A DNA stretch of 64,000 nt from UPXZ01 sp049840795 (GCA_049840795.1 JASGJK010000031.1:124001-188000), one strand, 5' to 3'. Shown: positions 42,222-53,033, counted from the stretch's first letter. Notes: generated by a model from the sequence alone, not told the origin. Program-made: numbers and translations.

Positions 42222-43308
42222 CTATAATTGGGTTTGGATGTAGTTTTGCATTTCGCTATAATGTGCTTCAATACTTTGTAATAGTTTAAATTGTGCTTTG
42301 GAGCGTTGTAGGTTGTGCAAAGGGCTGTTGATTTTATAATAGGTATCACCGTTCAGATAATCTGCCAAGAATCGCGACAACTGCATATATGTTAATAATC
42401 TGGAGCCAAAAGGTAATAGTTCTATTTCGAGTGGGGTAAGAAAACTCTTTGCCGATTCAAGATAACCTTTTGTATATGATTTAAATATTTCCGAGGTTTA
42501 TAGATACATTGTCAAGGTTGGTATCATCCTCTTTGCCGGTATTACCGGCAGTACGCATAAAGTCGCCAAAGTCAGATACCACAAATCCGGGCATAGTTGT
42601 GTCTAAGTCAATAACACATAGCACGGTTCCATCTTTGTCAAAAAGCATATTATTTACTTTCGTGTCACAATGATTGATGCGTTTGGGAAGTTTTCCTTCG
42701 CGATATAAGACCTCGCATTGACACATTTCAGAAGCACGGCTTTCGATCTCTGCAACTAATTCTTTCACTTCTTCTAATCGTCCGGCAACGTTGTTCTTGA
42801 CTGCGTCTCTGAATTGTCGCAGTCTGAACTCCATATTGTGGAAATTAGGAATTGTTTCACCAAGAGGTTCACCAGGTATGTCAGACAGCATCGATTGAAA
42901 CTTTCCGAAAGCTTGACCGGCATAATAAGCATATTCGGGTGTAACTGCTTCAAATGTTTTAGATTCGGGTATGAGTACCATCATACGCCAATAACTTTCG
43001 CCATCAAAATAGTACAATTTATCGTCTGTTGTACTTATGATAGTTAATGTTTTACGGTCGATGTCCGATTCTCCGGCTTCGATAAGTTTTGTACGGATAT
43101 GATCGGTGATCCGTTTTATGTTGTTTTGCAACATTTCAACATCGGTAAAAATATGATGATTGATTTTTTGCAGCACATATTCTGTGGCGCTTTCTTTTTG
43201 TATTACCCGATAGGTTGAATTGATAAGCCCTTCACCAAAAGGGATGATTTGTGAAACTGTACTGTCAATTTTAAATTTTGAAGCTACATTATTTAGTTGC
43301 TGTTCCAT
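42222..43308 (-). CDS. nahK: NahK-type N-acetylhexosamine 1-kinase (APH fold), frameshifted at 42491-42492
   Basis: The joined product is about 362 residues. It matches the NahK layout along its length: GEGLINSTYRV, YVLQKINHHIF, the Brenner-type catalytic motif INHCDTKVNNMLFD, the metal-binding DLDTTMPG, and in the C-terminal part FKSYTKGYLESAK, LLPFGSRLLTYM and RFLADYLNGDTYY. The break is in CC (GG on the coding strand) at 42491-42492; removing one base joins INLEIFKSYTKGY. NahK phosphorylates GlcNAc or GalNAc at C1 for salvage. It starts 5 bases from the end of the GH31 gene and ends 9 bases before GH109. Confidence 0.85.
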
Positions 43309-43313
43309 TGTGT

Positions 43314-46300
43314 TTATAATTTTATATCTAAAGTTGAAATTTTATCAGTTGATACCGTCGGCGTTTTTACGCGCAAAACGCCCTGTTGAGTTTGATTATC
43401 GTAAAACCATCCGTTTTTTATCTTTTCAAATTCGGCTTTTGATTTTACTTTTTTGAGTTTTATTTTGTTGAAAATAATTTCTTTGGGCAAAGCATCAGTT
43501 TTAATGTCAGCTAAATAAGTGCGGTTTTTTAATCTGTCTTTAAAATCTCCTTCAGCTGCGTTTATTACTAATTTGATGGTTTCATTTCCTGCCGCATACA
43601 CTTCAAATTTGGTGAAAGCGAAAAAACCTTGACGATGTTCGCGAGTTACGCCGTCATCTTCATACATTTTATAAGAAGAATTTCCGTTAGGATAAATTTT
43701 GAGTGTCAGTGTGTCGGTCGGTCGTTCCCAATCATACATCATCGGTTGGTACATTGGCAGTATAGCACCAGCACGAACAAACAGTGGCAATTTTTCAAGT
43801 GGTGCAGGGTAGTTCATCAATGTGGTTTTACCATTATATGCTGTTCCATCCCAAAAGTCAAACCATTTGCCTTCGGGAAGATAAATACTGTCTCTTTTGT
43901 TTTCCGATTTATAGACAGGCGCTACCAACAAATCTTTTCCTAATAAAAATTGATATTTGGTGGCATCCCCATAGGTGGTTGTGTCGGTTGGATATTCGAG
44001 TACCAAACCACGCACCGCAGGCACACCGGAAGTGTGAGCTTCGTTACAAAGGGTGTACATATACGGTGTAAGTTCTTGTTTCAATTGAAGATACTTTCTG
44101 TTTATAGATGTAAATGAATCATTTTGTAACCACGGTTGGCGGTCTTTTTTAGCCCAACCGGATATAGTCATCAAAGCGGGGGTAAAACATTTCCATTGCA
44201 AATCGCGTACATAGGTAGAATCGCTACCTCCAAAAATACCGTCAATATCGCCGGTGGCGCAATTTTGTGCTGATAATCCTGAACCGATGATGGTAGGAAT
44301 ATGCCAGCGTATATAATCCCAATTGCCGGATTGGTCGCCTGTCCACATTACGGAATAGCGGTGCGAACCTGTCCACCCACAAACGGACCAAACGAAACCG
44401 CGTCCGTCAGAATTTTTTTCAATGCCTTCGTAAGCTTGTTTCATTCCGTCTAAAGCAAATTTGAAGCCGGGACCTACCCAAGCCACATCTAATTTCGCGA
44501 GACGCGTACCGTATTCACCTACTTCCTTAGCCATTTTAGCTACACCATTTTCAGTCCATAGCCCGGTGTAAAACCCTCGTTTTTTGAGTTCGGAAACAAC
44601 AAATCCTAAGTCGGTATAACCACAACCGTATCCATCGTTAGGAAGTATCCATCCGCGAGGGATATTTTTTTCTACATATTTTTCTGCAATCAGATTTATC
44701 ACACTTGGTGTTAAGCCATCGAACCCGGTTGTGGTAGAACCAATCGTATTCCCTGCTTTTGCTCCGCGGTTGTAACAGTTAGCATCGCCCATACTGAGTG
44801 CCCAGCGAGGCATTAAAAAAGGTTTCCCCGTTAAGTCGGTATAGTCGCCTAAAGTTTCTTTTAATGAGTTACCCACAAAGTAGTAACAGTCGAAACGGCT
44901 TTCGGCATGCGCTAATTTCACGGTATCGGTAAATGTGTATTTTCCTGTTGCATACGTGTTTCTAATCGCGCCATAACCATTGTTGCTCATATAGAAGGTT
45001 GCTGGATTTGGATTGCCGCCATCTTCCCAGTTATAATCAATGGTCATTTTGATGGTTTTTCCTCGATGTGAAAAACGACCGTTTTGCATTCCACCGCCAA
45101 AAAAATGTTCGTTTTTTCCTTGTTGCAAATACTGAACGGTTTGGCTTCCGTAAGTAATGCCCTGAACTTCTTTCCAAATTAAGGTTGCATTGTCGGCTTT
45201 ATATAATTCAAAATGTAGAGGTTTTTTATAACTCCGTATCGCCATTTCAGGTGTTTTGATTAAATAATAGTCACCTTTATCCGTAAAATCAGACTGCACG
45301 GGCTGGCTTGGTGTATTGACGATGATGTCGTTGCCGGCAGGATTGGTAAACTCTCCATCGTAAGCCATTAGCAATCGAAACATATCGTTGCGCAAAACTT
45401 GAATTTTAAATTGGGCATTATTACATAAAATGCTGTATTCGTTTTTGTTTTTTAGGGAAAAATTTAAAACGTTTCCCACGGCACAAGCTTTGGAGTATAA
45501 TTCCATATTCAGCGTGTCGTTTGAGCGACGTAAATCGTTTTTAGCATCGGTATAAAAAGAGATTTTATGTACTCCGATGTCGGTAAGGTCAAGATTTGGA
45601 AAAGTAACTTTGACCGTATCGATAATACCTATCGGCTTGCGTGTTGATGCCGGTATTGTGACTTTCATCAAGGGGCGTTTATCTATTTGCAAATAACAGT
45701 CCACGTTTGAGGTTAATGACTTGGAGCTTAAATTTACAAATCGAAAGACAAAAGCATCATTTTTCTTAAATTCGTTTCCTTCGGTTTGGTGAGATACGAG
45801 ATCGAGCGCTTGTACATCTGTATCAAAAGCTTCTGACAACTGAATATCGTCCACCATCCAATACCACTGATACATGCCCCGCCACCAGAAACGGATGTAA
45901 ACGGTTTTTTGCTGTGCTGCCACGCTGGTAATATTTAATTCCACATTCATCGGATTCGGACAGTCTGCGGTTGGCTCAATGCCGTTGCGTACCTCGTATT
46001 CTTTCCAATCTTTACCATTATTGCTTACGGCAACAATAAGCCCTGATACCAAACCGGATTGTTCCCATTCACCCCAAAAAAAGTTTTGTTGAAATTTCAA
46101 TACGACCGATTTTTTAGTAGAACAATCAATAGCTTCGGTTTGTATGTATCCATTCGGCTCTATGTGTTGTTTTTTCCATTTGTTGATGTTTTTTCCTACC
46201 CTAACTCCCGGTGCAAATTGTAAATGATAGCCTCGACTTACGGAAGCGATTGGAGGTGCTTGGTAGTTTCTGCCCGGAGAACCGGGGTAGGGTTGATCTG

Positions 46301-46466
46301 TTACCATCCATAAAATATTACTGTCGTTCAAAGCTACGTTTTTCCAGTTGGCAGGTACGGTTCCTTTGTCAAAAGTCTCTTTCCAAAAGATCTTATTTTG
46401 TGGTAATTGAGCATTTAAAGTTGTTGCTAAAAAGATGGTTAGCAGAAAGATATTTAGTCTTTTCAT
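43314..46466 (-). CDS. GH31 glycosidase of the alpha-N-acetylgalactosaminidase type
   Basis: The start at 46466 gives a signal peptide (LNIFLLTIFLATTLNAQ); length 1050. Residues 25-210 are a MAM/choice-of-anchor beta domain (WKETFDKGTVPANWKN ... WYWMVDDIQLS). A GH31 N-terminal beta domain and TIM barrel follow. The nucleophile is probably D660 (AKLDVAWVGPGFKFALDG) and the acid/base D711 (RYSVMWTGDQSGNW). The run YIRWHIPTIIGSGLSAQN and the Trp/Tyr pattern resemble the GH31 subfamily that removes alpha-GalNAc from mucin core, rather than alpha-glucosidases. The NahK and GH109 neighbours agree. Subfamily placement is from remembered motifs. Confidence 0.82.
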   Translation of the reverse strand: MKRLNIFLLTIFLATTLNAQLPQNKIFWKETFDKGTVPANWKNVALNDSNILWMVTDQPYPGSPGRNYQAPPIASVSRGYHLQFAPGVRVGKNINKWKKQHIEPNGYIQTEAIDCSTKKSVVLKFQQNFFWGEWEQSGLVSGLIVAVSNNGKDWKEYEVRNGIEPTADCPNPMNVELNITSVAAQQKTVYIRFWWRGMYQWYWMVDDIQLSEAFDTDVQALDLVSHQTEGNEFKKNDAFVFRFVNLSSKSLTSNVDCYLQIDKRPLMKVTIPASTRKPIGIIDTVKVTFPNLDLTDIGVHKISFYTDAKNDLRRSNDTLNMELYSKACAVGNVLNFSLKNKNEYSILCNNAQFKIQVLRNDMFRLLMAYDGEFTNPAGNDIIVNTPSQPVQSDFTDKGDYYLIKTPEMAIRSYKKPLHFELYKADNATLIWKEVQGITYGSQTVQYLQQGKNEHFFGGGMQNGRFSHRGKTIKMTIDYNWEDGGNPNPATFYMSNNGYGAIRNTYATGKYTFTDTVKLAHAESRFDCYYFVGNSLKETLGDYTDLTGKPFLMPRWALSMGDANCYNRGAKAGNTIGSTTTGFDGLTPSVINLIAEKYVEKNIPRGWILPNDGYGCGYTDLGFVVSELKKRGFYTGLWTENGVAKMAKEVGEYGTRLAKLDVAWVGPGFKFALDGMKQAYEGIEKNSDGRGFVWSVCGWTGSHRYSVMWTGDQSGNWDYIRWHIPTIIGSGLSAQNCATGDIDGIFGGSDSTYVRDLQWKCFTPALMTISGWAKKDRQPWLQNDSFTSINRKYLQLKQELTPYMYTLCNEAHTSGVPAVRGLVLEYPTDTTTYGDATKYQFLLGKDLLVAPVYKSENKRDSIYLPEGKWFDFWDGTAYNGKTTLMNYPAPLEKLPLFVRAGAILPMYQPMMYDWERPTDTLTLKIYPNGNSSYKMYEDDGVTREHRQGFFAFTKFEVYAAGNETIKLVINAAEGDFKDRLKNRTYLADIKTDALPKEIIFNKIKLKKVKSKAEFEKIKNGWFYDNQTQQGVLRVKTPTVSTDKISTLDIKL

Positions 46467-46830
46467 TAAAAAATATTTTGCCAAATGTGTTGAATTACTT
46501 GGTTGATTAATTAGTTATATTGTGTTATGTTGTCTGAAATTTATATAGATTCTGATTTAAACCTATAAATGCTTTTATGTATTTAAAGTTTTATAAATCA
46601 ATACTAAGTAGTAAGAATAAAAATAATGTCACATAACTTTATATGTTTTGCTCCGCAAAGTCCCTCTCTCAGGGAGAGGTTAAGAATACGAATATGACAT
46701 TATATCTTTACAATTACTTAAGTGCGAAATAACGTCTTAAAGAAGTCGATTTTTGTCGCGCGATTAATTTCGAAATGCACCTTTGCATTCTTCAACTATT
46801 TTTTGATCTGCATTTTTTTAAGATGTAAAC
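46467..46830. other. Intergenic gap between orphan SusD and GH31
   Basis: About 360 AT-rich bases with no gene. It contains a C/G-rich hairpin near 46662-46679 (CCTCTC/GAGAGG) and a lone TAAGTAGTA near 46605, the same 9-mer that ends the MITE-like elements; no second arm is present. I saw no clear promoter box for the minus-strand operon. Confidence 0.4.
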
Positions 46831-48483
46831 CTATTCCCATCCCGGATTTTGCTTCAAAATTCCGTTGGAGTTATCAATATCTTCTTGAGGAATAGGCCAG
46901 TAATAGTCTTTTTCAATGTCAAATACCCTTGTGTCTCCCACTGTAATGTGATGCGTACTTGTCCAGGTTACAGTGCCGGTATTAATGTTTACAATTCCAG
47001 GACGTACTCCGTAAACAGATCCATTCATGACGGTTTCGGCAATATTCCATCGTTTCATATCGTACCATCTCAATCCTTCAAAAGCGAATTCCACGCGCCG
47101 TTCATTTCTCACACGTTCGCGAAGATTTATTTGGTCTGTTTCCGGAATATCAGGCATATTCGATCTGTTTCGTACTTTATTGATAGCGGCAATTGCCAGC
47201 GGTAGATTTTTGTTTTGTTCGATGAGCGCTTCAGCATAAATAAGCAACACTTCGGCATATCTGAATACGATGAAACTCACACCGTCTATTTCCGATGAAG
47301 GATCACCGCTTGGTTCTTCTGATAACGGAGGACAGTATTTTCTCATACTATATCCGGTGCGTGATATGTTGGGACTCGAAGAGTTGTAGTACTCATCGGG
47401 GGTGCCTGATTTTTGACCTAAACTATTGAATATACGATTATTCCATTGCGCGCCGGGGTATATGATAGATGCGTAAAAGCGTGGGTCTCTATTTTCATAA
47501 GGTTTGTCCGGATTATATGTGGGGTCATTGGCAACGGACAATCCGTTGGCTGTTTCGTAGGCATCAACAAGGCTTTGCGTAGGAGATAATGAGTTCCAAC
47601 CACCTTCGGGCGAAGTGTAAAATGCAACAATCGTGGAAGAGTACATTGGAGGAACATAACAAACTTCTAAAATAACCTCCTTATCTCTTTCAGGATTTTT
47701 TTGATATTTTTCCCAAAATAAAGCTTCGTAAGCGTTGGGTATTTCAGTCGTATTTTTGAATAAATCATAGATGCCTAATTTAATAATGGCTTCTGCATCT
47801 TTCTCGGCGTTTTCATAGTCTTTAATATAAAGTTCTACTCTGGCTTTGAGGGCTAATGCGGCGCCTTTAGTCACACGTCCTTTCTCTTGTTTCAATGGAA
47901 GAATTTCAATGATATCTTTCAGTTCGTTTAAGATATATGTTGCTACTTCAGTCTCCGTCTTTCTGGGATAGTTTAATTCATCACCATATTTCAAAACCTT
48001 ATCACCAACAATGGGAACTCCACCGAAGAACATCATTTTACGTGCGTAATTAAAAGCCCTTAAAAACCGAACCTCCGTTTTCATCACCTGCTTCTCCTGA
48101 TTGTCCATATTCACCTGATCAACATTTTGCAGAAAATAATTGGCGTTTTTGATACCTTCGTAAGTGAAATAAGAACGAAAAAGATCAACGTACCTGTATT
48201 TTTTTGAAGCATTAGCGGTGCCTAATGCTATGTAAGATGCACCCTGATTGGTAAATTGATTGTAAGCATTGTCCGTCGCGGCATCAATGAAAATAGTATT
48301 ACCATCTTCAAAGAAACCACTCATAGATGTACTTTGATATACCGCAGTCAAATTTGCAATCACAGCATCGCGCGATACCATAAATGTATCCGAATCATAC
48401 GAGTCAACGGTTTCTCTCTCTAAATTTATACAAGAAAGAAACAGCACGGATAATATGCTGTATGTTATTGTTTTAGTTCTCAT
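46831..48483 (-). CDS. SusD/RagB-family lipoprotein without adjacent SusC
   Basis: The intact product has 550 residues and lipobox LFLSCINLE. SusD hallmarks are KTEVRFLRAFNYARKMMFFGGVPIVGD, RVTKGAALALKARVELYIKDYENAEKDAE and RNERRVEFAFEGLRWYDMKRW. It would bind glycan at the cell surface. It has no SusC partner: upstream is prs in a separate unit, downstream the GH31 gene after 347 bases. A promoter-like box lies 32 bases upstream of the start. It may use a SusC encoded elsewhere, or the SusC was lost. Confidence 0.93.
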   Translation of the reverse strand: MRTKTITYSILSVLFLSCINLERETVDSYDSDTFMVSRDAVIANLTAVYQSTSMSGFFEDGNTIFIDAATDNAYNQFTNQGASYIALGTANASKKYRYVDLFRSYFTYEGIKNANYFLQNVDQVNMDNQEKQVMKTEVRFLRAFNYARKMMFFGGVPIVGDKVLKYGDELNYPRKTETEVATYILNELKDIIEILPLKQEKGRVTKGAALALKARVELYIKDYENAEKDAEAIIKLGIYDLFKNTTEIPNAYEALFWEKYQKNPERDKEVILEVCYVPPMYSSTIVAFYTSPEGGWNSLSPTQSLVDAYETANGLSVANDPTYNPDKPYENRDPRFYASIIYPGAQWNNRIFNSLGQKSGTPDEYYNSSSPNISRTGYSMRKYCPPLSEEPSGDPSSEIDGVSFIVFRYAEVLLIYAEALIEQNKNLPLAIAAINKVRNRSNMPDIPETDQINLRERVRNERRVEFAFEGLRWYDMKRWNIAETVMNGSVYGVRPGIVNINTGTVTWTSTHHITVGDTRVFDIEKDYYWPIPQEDIDNSNGILKQNPGWE

Positions 48484-48514
48484 TTTATCGCTAAAGAAAT
48501 AGTTTAATTTGCTC

Positions 48515-48522
48515 CAAAATTA
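48515..48522 (-). promoter_or_regulatory. Candidate -7 box of the orphan susD
   Basis: On the minus strand TAATTTTG matches TAnnTTTG and lies 32 bases before the ATG. No well-spaced TTG -33 box was found. Confidence 0.4.
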
Positions 48523-48893
48523 CTACTCTTTTTGTGATTTGTCGGTATAATTATGTAATTAAAATGCTGAAAATAAGGCTTTCGAGAGTAAATATTTGAT
48601 ATTTTTAACTTATGATTGATATTAACTCCTTAAATAGTCTTCCGCTTATTTTATAATAGATAAACATCTCAGAGCGTTAAAATTTAGGCATGATGAGTTT
48701 ATTATTAAAGATAATTATGAGAATATACTCCTCGAATAAATATGGAGTTATTATTCAGTTGATTATGTACTTTGGTTTTTGCGTGCGGAAAAGAGGCACT
48801 ATAAATGCAGTTTTTATGGCGGATTGATATTGCTTGAGCTCAATCAACTTGCGCGATATTGTAAATAATTTGTTCACAGGATCGAAATAAAAA

Positions 48894-48930
48894 AATCGTC
48901 CCGGAAACAATTATTAGTCCCGGAACGATT
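48894..48930. terminator. Bidirectional terminator-like hairpin
   Basis: AATCGTCCCGGAA at 48894 pairs with TCCCGGAACGATT ending at 48930 (11 of 13). A T7 run follows on the plus strand and a matching A run precedes it, giving a T run on the minus strand too. It stands between prs and the orphan susD. The region 48523-49080 holds no gene. Confidence 0.6.
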
Positions 48931-48980
48931 CGTTTTTTTGAGACCGTTGCTTCTTTGCTATTTTGGTCTTATTCTTTTAA

Positions 48981-49074
48981 ATGATTATCCGCAAAGCGAC
49001 ATAGTATATTTCTTCAGTTGCCACGCCTTTTAAGGGGTGGCAATTAATTTTTAGGTCGTTTTACGGATAATCAT
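48981..49074 (-). terminator. Nested inverted repeat downstream of prs
   Basis: The outer arms are 20 bases each (ATGATTATCCG with its continuation at 48981-49000, complement at 49055-49074, two mismatches). They enclose an inner hairpin TTGCCACGCCTT / AAGGGGTGGCAA (49018-49043, one mismatch). The structure begins 7 bases after the prs stop. Its design is the same as the nested structure at 26937-27030. Confidence 0.65.
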
Positions 49075-49080
49075 CTTCTT

Positions 49081-50025
49081 TTATAATAAATACTGTTCGC
49101 TTATTGATTTGTGTTGCTGAACTCTTGAGATGGTTTCGGCAAATAAATCGGCGATGGATAAAATTTTAACTTTTGAACATTTGCCACAATCAAAAGGAAT
49201 GGAATCAGTAAATGCAATTTCTGTCAATGCTGAGTTGATTACATTTTCAATGGCTTTCCCTGACATAACTCCGTGTGTAACTAATGCTCTTACACTTTTG
49301 GCACCGTTTTCTATCATCAGATTAGCGGCTTTGCATAGTGTGCCGGCTGTATCCACCATATCATCAACTATAATAACATTCTTACCCTTAACATCACCAA
49401 TGATTCTCATTTCACTCACTTCATTCGCTTTTTCGCGGGTTTTGTGGCAAAGCACCATCGGCACATCCAAGTGTTTGGAGTAGGAGTTTGCACGTTTTGA
49501 ACCTCCGACGTCAGGTGATGCTATAACCAGATCTTCAAGGTTAAGCGCCTTAATATAAGGTATAAAAATGGTGGATGCATATAAATGATCCACCGGGACA
49601 TCGAAGAAACCTTGAATTTGATCAGCGTGTAGGTCCATCGTTATCACACGATTTACACCGGCTACGGTTAACATATCGGCGATGAGTTTTGCGCCGATGG
49701 AAACACGTGGCTTGTCTTTTCTATCCTGACGAGCCCATCCAAAATAAGGAATGACTGCAATGACTTTGTATGCTGAAGCTCTTTTAGCTGCATCTATCAT
49801 TAGAAGCAGTTCCATTAAATTATCAGCGTTGGGAAAGGTCGACTGAACAAGATAAATATATTGTCCGCGGATAGATTCTTCGTAAGAAACAGCAAATTCT
49901 CCATCGGAAAAATGCTGTATTTTCATATTGCCTAACGGGCATCTTAAACTGTTACAAATCCTTTCAGCTAAATAACGGCTGCTTGAGCCTGAAAATACTT
50001 TAAAATCGGAGGTAGTGGCTGTCAT
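49081..50025 (-). CDS. prs: Ribose-phosphate pyrophosphokinase
   Basis: The 314-residue product has the full PRPP synthetase signature set: FSGSSSRYLAERICNSL at the start, YFGWARQDRKDKPRVSIGAKLIADML, the metal site MDLHADQIQGFFDVPVDHL, the flexible loop KTREKANEVSEMRI, and the PRPP-binding loop VIIVDDMVDTAGTLCKAA. It makes PRPP from ribose 5-phosphate and ATP for nucleotide, His and Trp synthesis. It is monocistronic, divergent from malQ, with a nested hairpin after its stop and a promoter-like box 39 bases upstream. Confidence 0.97.
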   Translation of the reverse strand: MTATTSDFKVFSGSSSRYLAERICNSLRCPLGNMKIQHFSDGEFAVSYEESIRGQYIYLVQSTFPNADNLMELLLMIDAAKRASAYKVIAVIPYFGWARQDRKDKPRVSIGAKLIADMLTVAGVNRVITMDLHADQIQGFFDVPVDHLYASTIFIPYIKALNLEDLVIASPDVGGSKRANSYSKHLDVPMVLCHKTREKANEVSEMRIIGDVKGKNVIIVDDMVDTAGTLCKAANLMIENGAKSVRALVTHGVMSGKAIENVINSALTEIAFTDSIPFDCGKCSKVKILSIADLFAETISRVQQHKSISEQYLL

Positions 50026-50063
50026 ATTTAATGTTTTTTAGGCATTAGTTCTTAAAAACGCTG

Positions 50064-50071
50064 CAAAATTA
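50064..50071 (-). promoter_or_regulatory. Candidate -7 box of prs
   Basis: Minus-strand TAATTTTG matches TAnnTTTG, 38 bases before the prs ATG. The intergenic region 50026-50300 is shared with malQ, which has its own candidate box facing the other way. Confidence 0.42.
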
Positions 50072-50212
50072 CTCAATTTATAACTGAAAAAAAAGAATGT
50101 GTAACTATTTTGAAAAAAAATTATTTCTTCCCTTTAATAGCTATTTCAAACGTTTGAAATGTATTTTATTGATTTTTTTATACAGCCGATCATCATAAAA
50201 ATAATTTTAAAT

Positions 50213-50220
50213 TACTTTTG
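50213..50220 (+). promoter_or_regulatory. Candidate -7 box of malQ
   Basis: TACTTTTG matches TAnnTTTG, about 80 bases before the malQ start. No clear -33 TTG is seen at the usual spacing. Confidence 0.38.
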
Positions 50221-50300
50221 TTTATTGAACTGTTACAATATGATTTTACAGTTATTTTAATATTTTAAATAGTCGTTTTTTTGAAAACAACAGCATACGT

Positions 50301-52990
50301 ATGAAGATTCACTTTAAGGTTCCGTATTTCACCCGGTGGGGTCAGCGATTAATGGTTACCGGAAATGTTCCCGAATTAGGAAACGGGGACTTTTCAAAAG
50401 CTCTGTTTTTGCATTTTCAGGGACACGAAGATTGGACTGCCGACGTGGATATTCAATTCCCTCAAAATAACGAAATCAGGTATAAGTATGTTCTTTTTAA
50501 CGAATATACAGGCGTTTATTTGGAAGAATGGGGGGATAATCGAATATTAAAAATGCTCGATACAGATTTGGAACACCTTTTTTGTTTTGATACGTGGAAT
50601 TCCTCCGGAAGCGTAGAGAATGCTTTTCTCACAGCTCCCTTTCAGAAAGTGCTTTTAAAAGAAAAAATAACATCTCCTACAAAAGGAGAATCTAAAAAGA
50701 TAACACATATTTTCAAGGTTAAAGCACCGCTTTTGCACGAGAGTCAAATGCTTTGCGCCGTAGGTAATTGTCCCGAATTAGGTGATTGGTCGGTCAACAA
50801 TGCCATGTTGATGCAAAAAGAAGGTGATTTTTGGATCACCAAACTCGACTTGTCAAAAGTTAATTACGAGGTGAATTATAAATACGGTATTTTTGATGCG
50901 GCAAGTGGTCACTTTCTTTACTTTGAACAAGGTCCCGACCGTATAGCGCCGGTTATTCAGATGAAAAAAACGCTGATTGTGGTCGAAAACGGATTTGTAC
51001 GGGTGGACAATCGCTCGTGGCGCGGTGCAGGTGTAGGGCTTCCTGTATTCAGTATTCGTACTCGTCGTAGCTTTGGTGTTGGCGATTTTTACGATTTAAA
51101 GTTGCTCGTTGATTGGGCTGAAAAAGTAGGGCTTAAACTTATTCAGGTGCTCCCGTTGAACGATACAATCGGCACGCATACCGATGAAGATGTGCTTCCT
51201 TATGCCGCCATATCGGCATTTGCGTTGAACCCGCTTTTTTTGAGTCTGCCCGCGATAGGGAAACTACCGGAAAATAACGAACTTCAGATTCAGTATATCC
51301 CCAAGCAAGCTGAACTGAACGCGCAGGATTTAGTGCCCTTTTTAGAAGTGATAAATTTCAAGCTGAAATATGCTCGAGCGCTTTACCAACATCAAAAAAA
51401 GGAATTCCTGAACAATAGTGACTTTCTCACTTTTTTTGAGAAAAATAGCCATTGGTTGATACCTTATGCGGCATATTGCGTATTGCGCGATATGAATCAT
51501 ACAAATGATTATCGACAATGGAATGAATTTGCTACATTTGATAAAGTAAAAATCGCCGAATTTGTATCTCCTTCGCAGTCACACTATGATGATGTTGCCA
51601 TAAATTATTTTATTCAATATCATTTGCATATCCAACTGTCTGAAGCTGCTGCTTATGCGCACGAACACGGCGTAGTGCTCAAAGGCGATATTCCGATAGG
51701 TGTAAATAAAAACAGTGTGGATACGTGGATTGCACCCGAGCTGTTTCAAATGGATATGAATGCCGGCGCACCGCCCGATATGTTTGCCATCAAAGGTCAA
51801 AATTGGGAGCTTCCTACCTACAATTGGACTGCAATGCAAGGTACCGGTTTCGACTGGTGGAAGAAACGCTTTTCACAAATGTCCAATTATTTTGATACTT
51901 TCCGAATTGATCATATTTTAGGATTTTTTCGAATATGGGAAATACCAGAAGATCAAATAGAGGGAATTATGGGACATTTGACCCCGTCTGTTCCTATTCA
52001 CATTAATGAGTTTGTCGAAAAAGGGGTGTGGTTCGATTATAATAGATTTTGTAAACCGTATATCACAGATCATATTCTTTGGATATTGTTTCAGGAACAA
52101 GCCAACTGGGTAAAATCCAATTGTTTGCAAATAGAAGATGGTTGGGTTTTGCGTCTGAAACCTGAATATAACAGTCAGGGATATGTAGAGCAACTTTACA
52201 ATGAAGGTAAGATTACCGAGAAGATGAAGTGGGGACTGTTTGACTTGATTTCCAATGTGTTGTTTTTTGAAAAGGAAGACTCCAACGGAACACAATACTA
52301 TCCCCGATATGGGATGCACTTCTTGAGTACCTATTCTGATTTGGATGATTACACCAAACAAAAATTAGACGAACTTTACATCGATTATTTTTATCATCGT
52401 CAAGATGCTAATTGGTACAATTCCGGTATGGAGAAACTTCCGGCATTGAAACGTTCTACCAATATGCTTATTTGCGGTGAAGATCTTGGGATGATGACTC
52501 CTTGCGTCACTGCGGTGATGAAAGAACTTGGGATATTAAGTCTGGAGGTGCAGCGTGCTCCGAAATCCAATAAAATAGATTTTTTCATCCGGCTGATGCC
52601 CCTTATTTATCGGTGGTCACACCTTCTACTCACGATATGAGTACCATTCGTGGTTGGTGGGAAGAAGACAGAGGTGTAACGCAACGTTTTTATAATGCGC
52701 AGCTTGGGCATTGGGGCGAAGCACCGTATTTTTGCGAGTGGTGGATATGTCGCGATATTTTGCTGCAACATTTGTATTCGCCGGCGATGTGGGCGATTTT
52801 TCAAATACAGGATTTACTCGGAATCTCGGAAAAAGTACGTCGCGAGAATCCTCACGAAGAGCGGATAAACGTGCCGTCTAATTCGAAATTCAGTTGGCGT
52901 TACCGTATGCACATAAAAATAGAAGATTTGTTGGAAGAAGCCGAATTTAACGAAGAACTTCATAACTTTATCGTACAATCCGGCAGATAA
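50301..52990 (+). CDS. malQ: 4-alpha-glucanotransferase (GH77) with two CBM20 domains, frameshifted at 52580-52585
   Basis: The joined product is about 896 residues. Two starch-binding CBM20 modules lie at the N-terminus (about 1-110, VTGNVPELGNGDF; about 130-235, CAVGNCPELGDWSV). A GH77 barrel follows: VGLPVFSIRTRRSFGVGDFYDL, the nucleophile region FRIDHILGFFRIWEIP, and the acid/base region ICGEDLGMMTPCV. The break is in a T6 run at 52580-52585. One added T gives IDFFHPADAPYLSVVTPSTHDM, with the GH77 STHD motif, and the frame ends at 52990. The enzyme disproportionates maltodextrins in the cytoplasm and probably serves glycogen metabolism, separate from the glycan loci. Confidence 0.93.
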
Positions 52991-53033
52991 TTTTATCGGA
53001 TCGTAAAACAATGTTTGTAGTATTATGGGTTAT

